NCBI RefSeq assembly: GCF_006569185.2
Contig: NZ_VIGC02000042.1
Coordinates: 1-42,937, forward strand
Source: Litorilinea aerophila
Lineage (GTDB): Bacteria > Chloroflexota > Anaerolineae > Caldilineales > Caldilineaceae
Length of the DNA stretch: 42,937 nt
Direction of reading: 5' to 3'
In this document: positions 34,341 to 42,937 of the stretch, piece by piece
Layout of the letters: the number at the start of each line of letters is the position of its first letter
Position numbering within the stretch: position 1 is the first letter of the stretch
Notes under the pieces: generated by a model
Told to the model about the DNA's origin: nothing
The model's input: the letters and a program-made list of their open reading frames with translations, nothing else
Database searches by the model: none
Translations under genes and position numbers: made by a program

Positions 34341-35162
34341 TCAGGCGTTCGGAACGGTGGGCGGCGTGGGCGGTTCGTCCCCGGCGCCTTCATCTTCAGC
34401 CGGGGCAGGGCTCTCCTCCTGGGCGGTCGGGGATCCGTAGGGCGCATAGGACGTATAGGACGCCGCTGTCGCCGGGAAGGGATAGGCATGGGCCAGCTGG
34501 CCGAAGAGGTGATACTCGAACAGGTAGGTGACCAGGGTTCCCAGGGGGACGGTCACCACCAGGCCCACCAGACAGAGCAGGGTGCCCACGATCCCGGCCA
34601 CCAGGCTGATCAGGATGCTGGCCACCAGGTAGACCAGGGCCACCACGATGATCTGGCCGATGTGCTCCACCGTCCACTCCCAGATCTCCCGGAACTGCAG
34701 GCCGCTGCGGATCTCCTCATCCGTGGCGAAGGCGATGGAGAAGCCGGGAGCCATCACCGCCAGGAAGAGGCCGTAGAGCACCATCAGGCAGCTCCCACAG
34801 AGCGCCAGGGTCGTGCCGATGAATTCGGCTGCGCCGCGGCTGTCGGCCATGGCGCCGCCGATGACCACCGGGATCCAGAAGAGCACCAGGGGCAAAGACC
34901 AGACCAACGCCACCACGAAGAGTTTGAATCCCCGCATCAAGTCGTCGCCCCACTGATCCCACTCGGGCAGAGGGTGGGGCGCGCCGTCGCGTACGTTCTG
35001 CATCAGCCGCACGCCGTAGCCCATGACAATGAAGAAACCCAACACACCGATCAGGACGATGGAGAGGATGGAGCTCAGGAGGATGATGCCGGTGCCGATG
35101 GCAATCTTTTCCTGCCAGCGTTCGTCTTCGGTAATGAAGGTCAGGGCCTTGCCGTAATCCAT
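34341..35162 (-). CDS. DUF4013 domain-containing membrane protein
   Basis: A 273-aa protein with four to six hydrophobic segments and the DUF4013 pattern: an N-terminal short helix (ALTFITEDERWQEKI), GYGVRLMQNVRDGAPHPLPEWDQWGDDLMRG, and a C-terminal hydrophobic block. The last 45 residues are acidic and Pro-rich and probably disordered. The function is unknown. GAGGAGG precedes the ATG by 4 nt. A promoter lies just upstream. Confidence 0.82.
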   Translation of the reverse strand: MDYGKALTFITEDERWQEKIAIGTGIILLSSILSIVLIGVLGFFIVMGYGVRLMQNVRDGAPHPLPEWDQWGDDLMRGFKLFVVALVWSLPLVLFWIPVVIGGAMADSRGAAEFIGTTLALCGSCLMVLYGLFLAVMAPGFSIAFATDEEIRSGLQFREIWEWTVEHIGQIIVVALVYLVASILISLVAGIVGTLLCLVGLVVTVPLGTLVTYLFEYHLFGQLAHAYPFPATAASYTSYAPYGSPTAQEESPAPAEDEGAGDEPPTPPTVPNA

Positions 35163-35214
35163 GATGCCTCCTCAATGGACGTGATAATCGAGAACAGAGC
35201 GTTCATTGTCAGCG

Positions 35215-35243
35215 ATTGTAACATACCCCCCAGGGGCCAGCAA
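35215..35243 (-). promoter_or_regulatory. Promoter of the DUF4013 gene
   Basis: Minus strand TTGCTG (35243-35238), 17-nt spacer, TACAAT (35220-35215). About 45 nt of leader before the ATG. Confidence 0.55.
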
Positions 35244-35300
35244 TCAGTGGGACGCAAAATATGATACGCAGCCCGGGCTCCAGGGTTTCAGGCTGCCGGT

Positions 35301-36164
35301 CTATTTCTCCGCGCGCCGGATAGAGACATCCCCGGCGCTGAAGGTATGCCGTTGGCCTGTCCAGTCCATCACCACCAGTTCTCCCTGGGGGGTCACCCCG
35401 ACGGCCTGCCCCACCAGGGTGGGCTCCTGGTCCAGCCCCCGGGTGTAGACGCCCACGGTCTGGCCCAGGGTGACCAGCCGTTCCTGCCAGGCCTGGAACA
35501 CTGCCGCCGGTTCATCCATCAGGCGGGCGGCCAATACCTGGCAGAGCCCGATCAGGAGATCCGTGCGGTCCACCACCCGGCCCAGGGCCAGGCGGATGGA
35601 GGCAGGCTCGGGCGTGGGCGGGGCGACCGGGGGCAGTTCGTGGCGGGCCTGATTGACGTTGATGCCCATCCCCAGCACTGCGTAGTGGAGCTCCCCCTGC
35701 TGGAAGGCGGTTTCAATCAAGATGCCGGCCACTTTGCCGGCCTGGGCACCCTCTGCCCCCAGCAGTACGTCATTGGGCCACTTGAGCCAGACCTGGGAGG
35801 CCAGCCTGGGATCCAGGCCGGCGATGGCTTCCAACACAGCCAGCCCTGCCACCATGGGCAATTGGGCCGGCGGCAGCCGCAGGTGCGCCTCCTTGAGGAT
35901 GACGCTGACCAGCAGAGCCGTCCCCGGCGGCGTCTCCCAGCGACGTTCTCCCCGGCCGCGGCCGGCCGTCTGTTCGTCGGTCACCACCAGGGTTCCGCTG
36001 GCGGTAGCCGGTTGCCTGGCCAGCTCGTGGGCAATGGGCATGGTGCTGGGGACGCTGGCCTGGTAGTGGATGGTGTGGCCGATGGGGCTCTGCCCCAGGA
36101 CCTGCCGGAGTTTGGCCAGATCCAGGGGCGGCAAGGTGGATTGGGATACACGAGATTGGGACAT
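35301..36164 (-). CDS. birA: Biotin-protein ligase BirA, catalytic type without HTH
   Basis: A 287-aa ligase that attaches biotin to carrier proteins. Motifs: STMPIAHELA, the biotinyl-AMP loop GRGRGERRW, KWPNDVLL and KVAGILIE; the C-terminal SH3-like domain covers about 245-287. No N-terminal DNA-binding domain, so it is not a repressor. It lies close to a biotin carboxylase and a biotin carrier gene in the same window, its likely substrates. The ribosome site is weak. The start at 36164 is the only plausible ATG. Confidence 0.93.
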   Translation of the reverse strand: MSQSRVSQSTLPPLDLAKLRQVLGQSPIGHTIHYQASVPSTMPIAHELARQPATASGTLVVTDEQTAGRGRGERRWETPPGTALLVSVILKEAHLRLPPAQLPMVAGLAVLEAIAGLDPRLASQVWLKWPNDVLLGAEGAQAGKVAGILIETAFQQGELHYAVLGMGINVNQARHELPPVAPPTPEPASIRLALGRVVDRTDLLIGLCQVLAARLMDEPAAVFQAWQERLVTLGQTVGVYTRGLDQEPTLVGQAVGVTPQGELVVMDWTGQRHTFSAGDVSIRRAEK

Positions 36165-36188
36165 GGGTTGCTCGTATGGGCTGGGCGC

Positions 36189-36217
36189 TTGTATGGCCCT
36201 GGTCGATCGTGTAGAAT
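36189..36217 (+). promoter_or_regulatory. Promoter of the 36248 gene cluster
   Basis: TTGTAT (36189-36194), 17-nt spacer, TAGAAT (36212-36217) on the plus strand in the birA-divergent gap. Confidence 0.5.
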
Positions 36218-36247
36218 GGGCGCACCGAACTCGACGGCCCCGGGGGA

Positions 36248-36730
36248 GTGCCCCGGCCTGTGGAGGCCGTCGGCTCTGGCAATCCACCGCCACGTGAGGG
36301 CCTGAATGGCCGCGTGAATGACGACTTGAATGACGAACCGTTCGACCCGTACCCTGTTGACGATCGGGTGGCAGATCTGGAACCGACCGTGCCCATGGCG
36401 CTGTGGGAGCTGGAAGAGGAGCTGGCCCCGGCGCCGTCCCTGCTGGTGGTCCTGGGCAGTGCCCTGGCCGGCATTGCCGGCGGCGTCCTGAGCCTCTATG
36501 TGGTGTATGGACTCTTCCGCTGGCCCATCGAGCTGAGTGTGGGCGCGGCAACCTTTGCGCTGCTGATGGCGTTGCTGATCAGTGGCGTGATTCTCTCGGC
36601 CCTGGTGGACAGCCGGGCCCTGGCTGCCAATTTGCTCTTCAGCTGTAGCCTGGTGGTTGCCGTCTTGCTCTTTTTTACCTGCTGCATCCTGGCCGGCGCC
36701 CTGGCTGCCGTCCTGTTACTCGCCTGGTGA
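36248..36730 (+). CDS. Small membrane protein of unknown function
   Basis: A 160-aa protein. The first 60 residues are polar and acidic (LWELEEELAP), then three hydrophobic segments (about 64-155). No family is recognised. The start is uncertain: a GTG at 36248, or a GTG at 36314 with weak sites. The stop overlaps a GTG of the next frame at 36727. The position, start of a plus-strand cluster downstream of a promoter, supports a real gene. Confidence 0.6.
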   Translation: MPRPVEAVGSGNPPPREGLNGRVNDDLNDEPFDPYPVDDRVADLEPTVPMALWELEEELAPAPSLLVVLGSALAGIAGGVLSLYVVYGLFRWPIELSVGAATFALLMALLISGVILSALVDSRALAANLLFSCSLVVAVLLFFTCCILAGALAAVLLLAW

Positions 36731-36786
36731 GCCGGCCGGGCATCGGCGACCTCTGTGGCCAGGAGGGTCCGCACAAAGGAGCGCCT

Positions 36787-37311
36787 GTGTCTGACGAGCT
36801 GAACCAACCCGGCCCCCTGCCTGCGTCCGACCGGCGGGCCCGCCTCACCATCACCGCCACGCCGGACGAGCGCAACAGCCTTGTCCTCTGGCATCGCCAC
36901 GTCTCGCCCTGGCGGGTCCTCCGCAACGGTTTCATCATCGTCCTGTCATATCACATGCCCAGCCTGGCCGTCAAACGGTGGCTCTATCGCCGGCTGGGAA
37001 TGCAGGTGGGGCGTCACGTGAGTTTCGCCTGGCAGGTGACCCCGGATTTGTTCTATCCGGAACTGATTCGTGTGGGCGATAACACCATCATCGGCTATAA
37101 TACGACCATCCTGGCCCATGAATATCTGCGGGCGGAATGGCGGACGGGGCCGGTGGTGATCGGCGCCAACGTGACCATCGGCGCCAATTGCACCATCTTG
37201 CCTGGCGTCATCATCGGGGACGGCGCGGTGGTCAGCGCCATGAGCCTGGTGAACAAGGATGTGCCGCCCGGGGCCATCGTGGGCGGTGTGCCCATCCGGC
37301 GGCTTCGATAG
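36787..37311 (+). CDS. Hexapeptide-repeat acyltransferase
   Basis: A 174-aa left-handed beta-helix protein with repeats such as IRVGDNTIIGYNTTIL and IGANVTIGANCTILPGVIIG, and a His in ILAHEYL that probably is catalytic. Such enzymes acetylate sugars or antibiotics. An amphipathic N-terminus (HMPSLAVKRWLYRRLG) suggests membrane proximity. GTG at 36787 has AAGGAG 6 nt upstream, so it is preferred over GTG at 36727. Substrate unknown. Confidence 0.82.
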   Translation: MSDELNQPGPLPASDRRARLTITATPDERNSLVLWHRHVSPWRVLRNGFIIVLSYHMPSLAVKRWLYRRLGMQVGRHVSFAWQVTPDLFYPELIRVGDNTIIGYNTTILAHEYLRAEWRTGPVVIGANVTIGANCTILPGVIIGDGAVVSAMSLVNKDVPPGAIVGGVPIRRLR

Positions 37312-37387
37312 GGGTCTGCCGCCGACAGCCGGCAGGCGCTCTGTACGATGGCGCGCGGATGGGGGCGAACGCGAAAGGAGGGCATCC

Positions 37388-38248
37388 ATGTGGAGTCGCA
37401 CCTGGTGGCAGGGTCAGATCGCCTGGCTGCACAGCCTGATCGCGCGGCCCGAGCTGCTGACGCTGTTCCTGGTCATCGATGTGGCGGCCTACTTCGGCGG
37501 CCTGCTCTACTGGTATGGCTACGTGATGGCGGATCCAACCACGCCGCTGTGGGTATGGCCCTTCATCCCGGACTGTCCCCTCTTCGGGCTGCTGGGTGGG
37601 ATTGGGCTGCTCATGGCCACAGCCCATACCCGCTGGTCGCCTGGGGCTCGGGTTCGGGCCAGCCGAACCCTCTGGGTGGCTGCGGGCGTCTCTGTCGGTA
37701 TCTGGCTGAGCACCTACCTGCCCGGCGCGCCGGTGGGCTGGCAGCAACAGGCGGCCATGTTTGGGGTGTGGAGCTGGAGCCTTCTGGTGGCGGCGCTGAC
37801 CTTCCGGCAGGCACCCGTCTGGCTGTTGAGCCTCTTCGCCTTTGGGCAGATCAAATATGGCGTGTGGACGGTCACGGCCTGGCTGGTCTTCTGGCGCAAC
37901 ACCGGGCTGGTCTACGGCGCCCCCCTGTTCACCTTCGACAGTGTCTTCATGACCCTGACCCACCTGGGCCTGATTGCCCAGGGTGTGGTGCTGCTCACCT
38001 ATTTCCGCCCAAACCTGCGCGCGGCGGCCATCGCCTTCCTCTGGTTCGCCCTGAGCGACTTCGTGGACTATGGCCTGGGCTACTATCCGGCCATCCCCGA
38101 GCAGTTTATTCCGCTGCCCATCATGCAGTGGAGCACAGTGGCCATGACCGGCCTGCTGAGCGCCCTCTTGGTGTGGCTGGCGCGCCGCCCGGTTGAGGAT
38201 CCGTTGGGCGGGATGGAGCACGCAGGCGCATCTCAACCCATCGGATGA
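37388..38248 (+). CDS. DUF1405 family membrane protein (YpjA-like)
   Basis: A 286-aa membrane protein with seven to eight hydrophobic segments. The pattern VIDVAAYFGGLLYWYGYVM, WPFIPDCPLFGLLGGIGLL and FGQIKYGVWTVTAWLVFW matches the DUF1405/YpjA family, of unknown function. AAGGAGG lies 6 nt before the ATG. It is 76 nt below the acyltransferase gene, so possibly co-transcribed. Confidence 0.85.
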   Translation: MWSRTWWQGQIAWLHSLIARPELLTLFLVIDVAAYFGGLLYWYGYVMADPTTPLWVWPFIPDCPLFGLLGGIGLLMATAHTRWSPGARVRASRTLWVAAGVSVGIWLSTYLPGAPVGWQQQAAMFGVWSWSLLVAALTFRQAPVWLLSLFAFGQIKYGVWTVTAWLVFWRNTGLVYGAPLFTFDSVFMTLTHLGLIAQGVVLLTYFRPNLRAAAIAFLWFALSDFVDYGLGYYPAIPEQFIPLPIMQWSTVAMTGLLSALLVWLARRPVEDPLGGMEHAGASQPIG

Positions 38249-38370
38249 CAACTTGGGCGCCATTTTGGTGTTATACATTCTTGCAGGGGCATGCGGGCTG
38301 CCCATGGGAGGCTGTCCCAGGCGCGGCGGGCCCCTGCCCGTGGGAGGGAGCACGGACTCCTGGATGAACC

Positions 38371-40002
<1,632 letters not shown>

Positions 40003-40043
40003 ACGGCGTGGGCGCTACGAGACATTCGTCAAGAGGCACCTGT

Positions 40044-40619
40044 ATGGCACTGACCGAGATCGAGTTCGAACTGTCGGCCCAGCAACTGGCCCTGATGGAC
40101 TATCCCCCCCTGGCCCAGGGGCAGCCCCTCTCCGTGCAACTGGATGCGGGGTTGCTTCTGCCGGATCCGGGGAGCGAATCCTGGTTTACGGTCCAGAAAG
40201 AGGCCTGGCCGTCCTGCTTCATCCAGGTGGGCCGGGCCACCTATGCCTTCAGCGGGCAGATCCTGGAGGCGGAGCTGGAGAAGCAGGATGGGATGGAAAC
40301 GGCTACTCTGTTGGTGCAGTGCGGTGAGGTGCCCCTGCGGGTCACCTGCGGTCCCGGCCGGGATGGACGCCTGCCCGAGGGGACCTGGGAGACCCGATAC
40401 CTGGCCGGCGTGAGCCGGGTGCACGGCCTGGTGGAGGATGACTACGCGGTGCCCATCGGGCGGCCCGTCGGGGTGACCATCTGGCAGTTTCGGCGTTTGC
40501 GGCTGCAGCCGGGTGATCCCCTCTTCGGCCAGTGGCATGTGAGCGAGACGTTGCCGCCGTCGCCTCTGGGCGTCGACCGACTGGTGGTGGAGGCCCGACT
40601 GCACCGGCCCAGGCTGTAG
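40044..40619 (+). CDS. Uncharacterised protein within the acyl-CoA carboxylase cluster
   Basis: A 191-aa protein without a family I recognise. It starts MALTEIEFELSAQQLALMDY, is acidic, has many aromatic and Gly/Pro residues and no membrane segment or signal. AGAGG precedes the ATG by 7 nt. Its position between the carboxyltransferase and biotin carboxylase, in the same direction, suggests a role in the complex, for example a subunit linker or epsilon-like protein. That is inference from context. Confidence 0.65.
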   Translation: MALTEIEFELSAQQLALMDYPPLAQGQPLSVQLDAGLLLPDPGSESWFTVQKEAWPSCFIQVGRATYAFSGQILEAELEKQDGMETATLLVQCGEVPLRVTCGPGRDGRLPEGTWETRYLAGVSRVHGLVEDDYAVPIGRPVGVTIWQFRRLRLQPGDPLFGQWHVSETLPPSPLGVDRLVVEARLHRPRL

Positions 40620-40665
40620 GGCTACCGGTTAAACGCTCATCGATCCCATGGGTGGTTGATGGGCC

Positions 40666-40695
40666 CAGGCTGAAAAGTCACAGGCTGAAAAGTCA
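40666..40695 (+). repeat. 15-bp perfect tandem repeat before accC
   Basis: CAGGCTGAAAAGTCA occurs twice in a row (40666-40680 and 40681-40695), followed by CAGG, in the 137-bp gap before accC. Possibly a regulatory site; no known motif matched. Confidence 0.6.
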
Positions 40696-40756
40696 CAGGG
40701 GGCGCTGTTCCTGGCTGTGGCTTTTTCCATGTTTTTTGTGGTGATTGGAAAAACGC

Positions 40757-42268
40757 ATGTTCAAAAAGGTATTAGTTGCCAATCGCGGCGAAATCGCCGT
40801 GCGTGTGTTGCGGGCATGCGAAGAGCGGGGTATCCCGACGGTGGCGGTCTTCTCCGAGGTGGATCGCTCGGCCCTGCACGTTCGCTATGCCGATGAAGCA
40901 TACTGCATTGGCCCCGCGCCCAGTCGAGATAGCTATCTGCGCATCGATAAGATCATCGACGTGGCCCGCAAGGCAGGCGTGGACGCCATCCATCCTGGCT
41001 ATGGGTTTCTGTCGGAAAACGCGGCCTTTGCCGCGGCCTGTGCCGATGCCGGCATCACCTTCATCGGTCCGCCGCCGGACGCCATCGAGCGGATGGGGGA
41101 CAAGGTGGTGGCCCGGCAAACGGTGGCCCGGCACGGCGTACCCCTGGTGCCGGGCTCTCCGCCCGGCCTGCGGGATGAAGAGCTGATTGCCTTTGCCAAA
41201 ACCATCGGCTTCCCGGTCATGATCAAGGCCAGTGCCGGGGGCGGTGGCAAAGGGATGCGCGCCGTCCAGGAGCCGGAGCAGTTGCCCGACATGTTGGCTG
41301 CGGCGCGACGGGAAGCGGCCAGCGCCTTCGGCAACGATGAAGTCTACATCGAGAAGTTGATTCCCAACGCGCGCCACATCGAAATCCAGATCCTGGCCGA
41401 CAGCCACGGCAACATCATTCACCTGGGCGAGCGGGAATGCAGCATCCAGCGCCGCCATCAGAAGCTGATCGAAGAGGCCCCCAGCGTGGCCGTAGAGGAA
41501 AACCTGCGCCAGGAGATGGGGCGGGTGGCCATTGCCGCGGCGGAAGCCGTCAACTACGTCAACGCCGGGACAGTGGAGTTCCTGTTCGACAGCCGGGACA
41601 ACCGGTACTACTTCCTGGAGATGAATACTCGTCTCCAGGTGGAACATCCGGTGACCGAGTTTGTGACGGGGATCGACATTGTCAAAGAGCAGATCGCCAT
41701 TGCGGCCGGTCGGCGCATGCGGTATCGCCAGGAAGACATCACCCCCAAAGGGTGGGCCATCGAATGCCGCATCACGGCGGAAGATCCCTTTAACAACTTT
41801 TTGCCCAGCACCGGCACGGTGACCTTTCTGCAGGAACCCACCGGCCCAGGGGTGCGGGTGGAGAGTGCCCTGTACCGGGGCTTTGAGGTGACCCTCTACT
41901 ACGATCCCATGGTCGCCAAGCTGGTCGTCTGGGGAGAGACCCGGGCCGAGGCGATCTTGCGGATGCGGAGGGCGCTCAACGAATATCGCATCGGTGGCAT
42001 CAAAACTTCAATCCCGTTCCATCAGTCCATTATGGACAACACGGAGTTTATCTGGGGAACCTTCGACACCGGTTTTCTGGATCGTCTGCGACTCAACCGG
42101 GAGATGAGGCGGGCCAAGGAATACGAAAAGATAGCCGCCGTGGCCGCTGCGCTGGTGGCCCACGAAGAGGGCCGCAAGGCTGTGCACATTGGAAACGCAC
42201 AGGCCGACAGTCGTCGAAATCTGTGGAAGCAGGCCGGGCGCATTCGGGCGGTGAGGGGGCTGTGGTGA
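40757..42268 (+). CDS. accC: Biotin carboxylase
   Basis: A 503-aa ATP-grasp enzyme that carboxylates carrier-bound biotin. [20 protein letters not shown] is the N-terminal domain start; the ATP loop [24 protein letters not shown] and [10 protein letters not shown] are intact. Length is a little above AccC (about 450), with a charged C-terminal tail of some 45 residues. The ATG at 40757 is preferred; a TTG at 40745 lies in frame. The stop overlaps the GTG of the carrier gene (GTGA), so the two are coupled. It could serve fatty acid synthesis or propionyl-CoA metabolism. Confidence 0.95.
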   Translation: MFKKVLVANRGEIAVRVLRACEERGIPTVAVFSEVDRSALHVRYADEAYCIGPAPSRDSYLRIDKIIDVARKAGVDAIHPGYGFLSENAAFAAACADAGITFIGPPPDAIERMGDKVVARQTVARHGVPLVPGSPPGLRDEELIAFAKTIGFPVMIKASAGGGGKGMRAVQEPEQLPDMLAAARREAASAFGNDEVYIEKLIPNARHIEIQILADSHGNIIHLGERECSIQRRHQKLIEEAPSVAVEENLRQEMGRVAIAAAEAVNYVNAGTVEFLFDSRDNRYYFLEMNTRLQVEHPVTEFVTGIDIVKEQIAIAAGRRMRYRQEDITPKGWAIECRITAEDPFNNFLPSTGTVTFLQEPTGPGVRVESALYRGFEVTLYYDPMVAKLVVWGETRAEAILRMRRALNEYRIGGIKTSIPFHQSIMDNTEFIWGTFDTGFLDRLRLNREMRRAKEYEKIAAVAAALVAHEEGRKAVHIGNAQADSRRNLWKQAGRIRAVRGLW

Positions 42269-42759
42269 AATATTACGCACGAGTTGGACAGACAGAATAC
42301 GAAATCGAGATCGATGGAGACGCCGTTTATGTGGACGGCGAACGGCTGGAAGTGGACCTGCGCCAGAGCGGCGTCCCCGAGCTATACAGCATGCTGTTTA
42401 ATGCCCGCAGTTATGAGCTCCTGATTGAGCCTGAGCGGTTCAACTATCGGATCTCCCTGCGGGGCGAGCATTTCGATGTGCAGGTGGAAGATGAACGGAC
42501 CCGGCGGCTGAACGCCGGGCGCAAGACGCTGGCCTTGCCTGAAGGGGAACTGGCGGTGACGGCGCCGATCCCGGGTCTGGTGGTTAAGGTCCTGGTCGCT
42601 CCTGGGGATGCCATCGAGGAAGAGCAGCCCCTGGTGATCCTGGAAGCCATGAAAATGGAGAATGAAATCCGCGCTGTCCGGTCCGGCGTCGTCAAAAAGG
42701 TGGAGGTCGCCCCAGGCCAGCGGGTGGAACAAAATGGGCTGCTGTTGACCCTGGAATAG
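42265..42759 (+). CDS. Biotin carboxyl carrier protein
   Basis: A 164-aa protein. The C-terminal biotinyl domain (about 95-164) has EAMKMENE with K130 as the biotinylated lysine. The N-terminal 90 residues form a mixed beta domain ([17 protein letters not shown]) like that seen in glutaconyl/oxaloacetate/acyl-CoA carboxylase carriers. GTG at 42265 overlaps the accC stop by 4 nt; a GTG at 42262 is also possible. BirA encoded at 35.3-36.2 kb is the likely modifier. Confidence 0.95.
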   Translation: MKYYARVGQTEYEIEIDGDAVYVDGERLEVDLRQSGVPELYSMLFNARSYELLIEPERFNYRISLRGEHFDVQVEDERTRRLNAGRKTLALPEGELAVTAPIPGLVVKVLVAPGDAIEEEQPLVILEAMKMENEIRAVRSGVVKKVEVAPGQRVEQNGLLLTLE

Positions 42760-42937
42760 GCTTCAACCACTGGGGAGGACACCGGATCGGACTTTAAGCG
42801 ATTTGAGCGGGTTTTGGATTTGGGGGTGGGGTGGGGGATGTGGTAAATTAGGGACTTGTGTCTGGGCGTGAGGGCGTCCAGGCAGGAGCGCACGTTAAGA
42901 CAGGAGAGCAAGGCAGGAGGAGTACCCGGGGCGCACC
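42760..42937. other. Downstream region without visible gene
   Basis: G-rich run (GGGGGTGGGGTGGGGGATG) and, at the end, AGGAGGAG at about 42915-42922, a ribosome-binding-like sequence that may precede a gene beyond the window. No coding frame is supported here. Confidence 0.4.

Noticed and set aside
35301-36164. BirA as a biotin-operon repressor
   Set aside because: The N-terminal winged helix is absent; only the ligase domains are encoded.

Overview
The window looks like chromosomal DNA of a GC-rich, probably aerobic or facultative member of the Chloroflexota (Caldilinea/Litorilinea-like). This assignment is an inference from gene content and style: sugar and polyamine ABC operons with lipoprotein binding proteins, the PdxST vitamin B6 route, ArsR-type regulators beside sugar transporters, MASE3 kinases, a geranylgeranyl-reductase-like flavoprotein, and many small dispersed palindromic repeats. 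No rRNA, tRNA or CRISPR array was seen.

Layout. 1-1600: the start of a transposase-like gene (minus strand), a hairpin-rich attC-like patch, and a complete integron integrase (intI, 575-1537) whose upstream region carries four copies of TATGCGGA, two of them forming a perfect palindrome at the likely promoter. No cassette array is visible. 1661-6370 (minus): a three-gene NAD-linked formate dehydrogenase operon. The catalytic subunit has an in-frame TGA at the selenocysteine position, followed by a SECIS-like hairpin, so it is read here as one selenoprotein gene. 6700-12718 (minus): a sugar operon (binding protein, two permeases, GH2 glycosidase) with a sigma70-type promoter overlapped by a repeated operator, facing a divergent ArsR-type regulator (13370-14341). 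14353-20015 (minus): an AI-2E-type transporter, an M48 protease and a run of small stress proteins (GlsB, HdeD, DUF305, YdaT-like, two CsbD types, Dps), several with their own hairpins. 20396-25039 (minus): a four-gene signalling operon (membrane kinase, single-domain receiver, receiver-kinase fusion, NarL-type regulator) preceded by a possible coupled leader peptide. 24876-26229 is non-coding and packed with repeats.

26230-34210 (plus): a geranylgeranyl-reductase-like flavoprotein, pdxS-pdxT, and a complete polyamine ABC transporter potABCD with a clear promoter and terminator. 34341-36164 (minus): a DUF4013 membrane protein and biotin-protein ligase. 36248-42759 (plus): small membrane proteins and an acyltransferase, then a biotin-dependent acyl-CoA carboxylase set (beta subunit, an unrecognised 191-aa protein, biotin carboxylase, biotin carrier protein). 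The nearby ligase would biotinylate the carrier, so 35.3-42.8 kb holds both the biotin enzyme and its modifying enzyme.

Most noteworthy: the selenoprotein formate dehydrogenase with its SECIS, the integron integrase with an apparently regulated promoter, the two-site operator of the GH2 operon, a coupled leader ORF in front of the membrane kinase, and a family of modular palindromic repeats at 13.1 kb and 25.3-26.1 kb.
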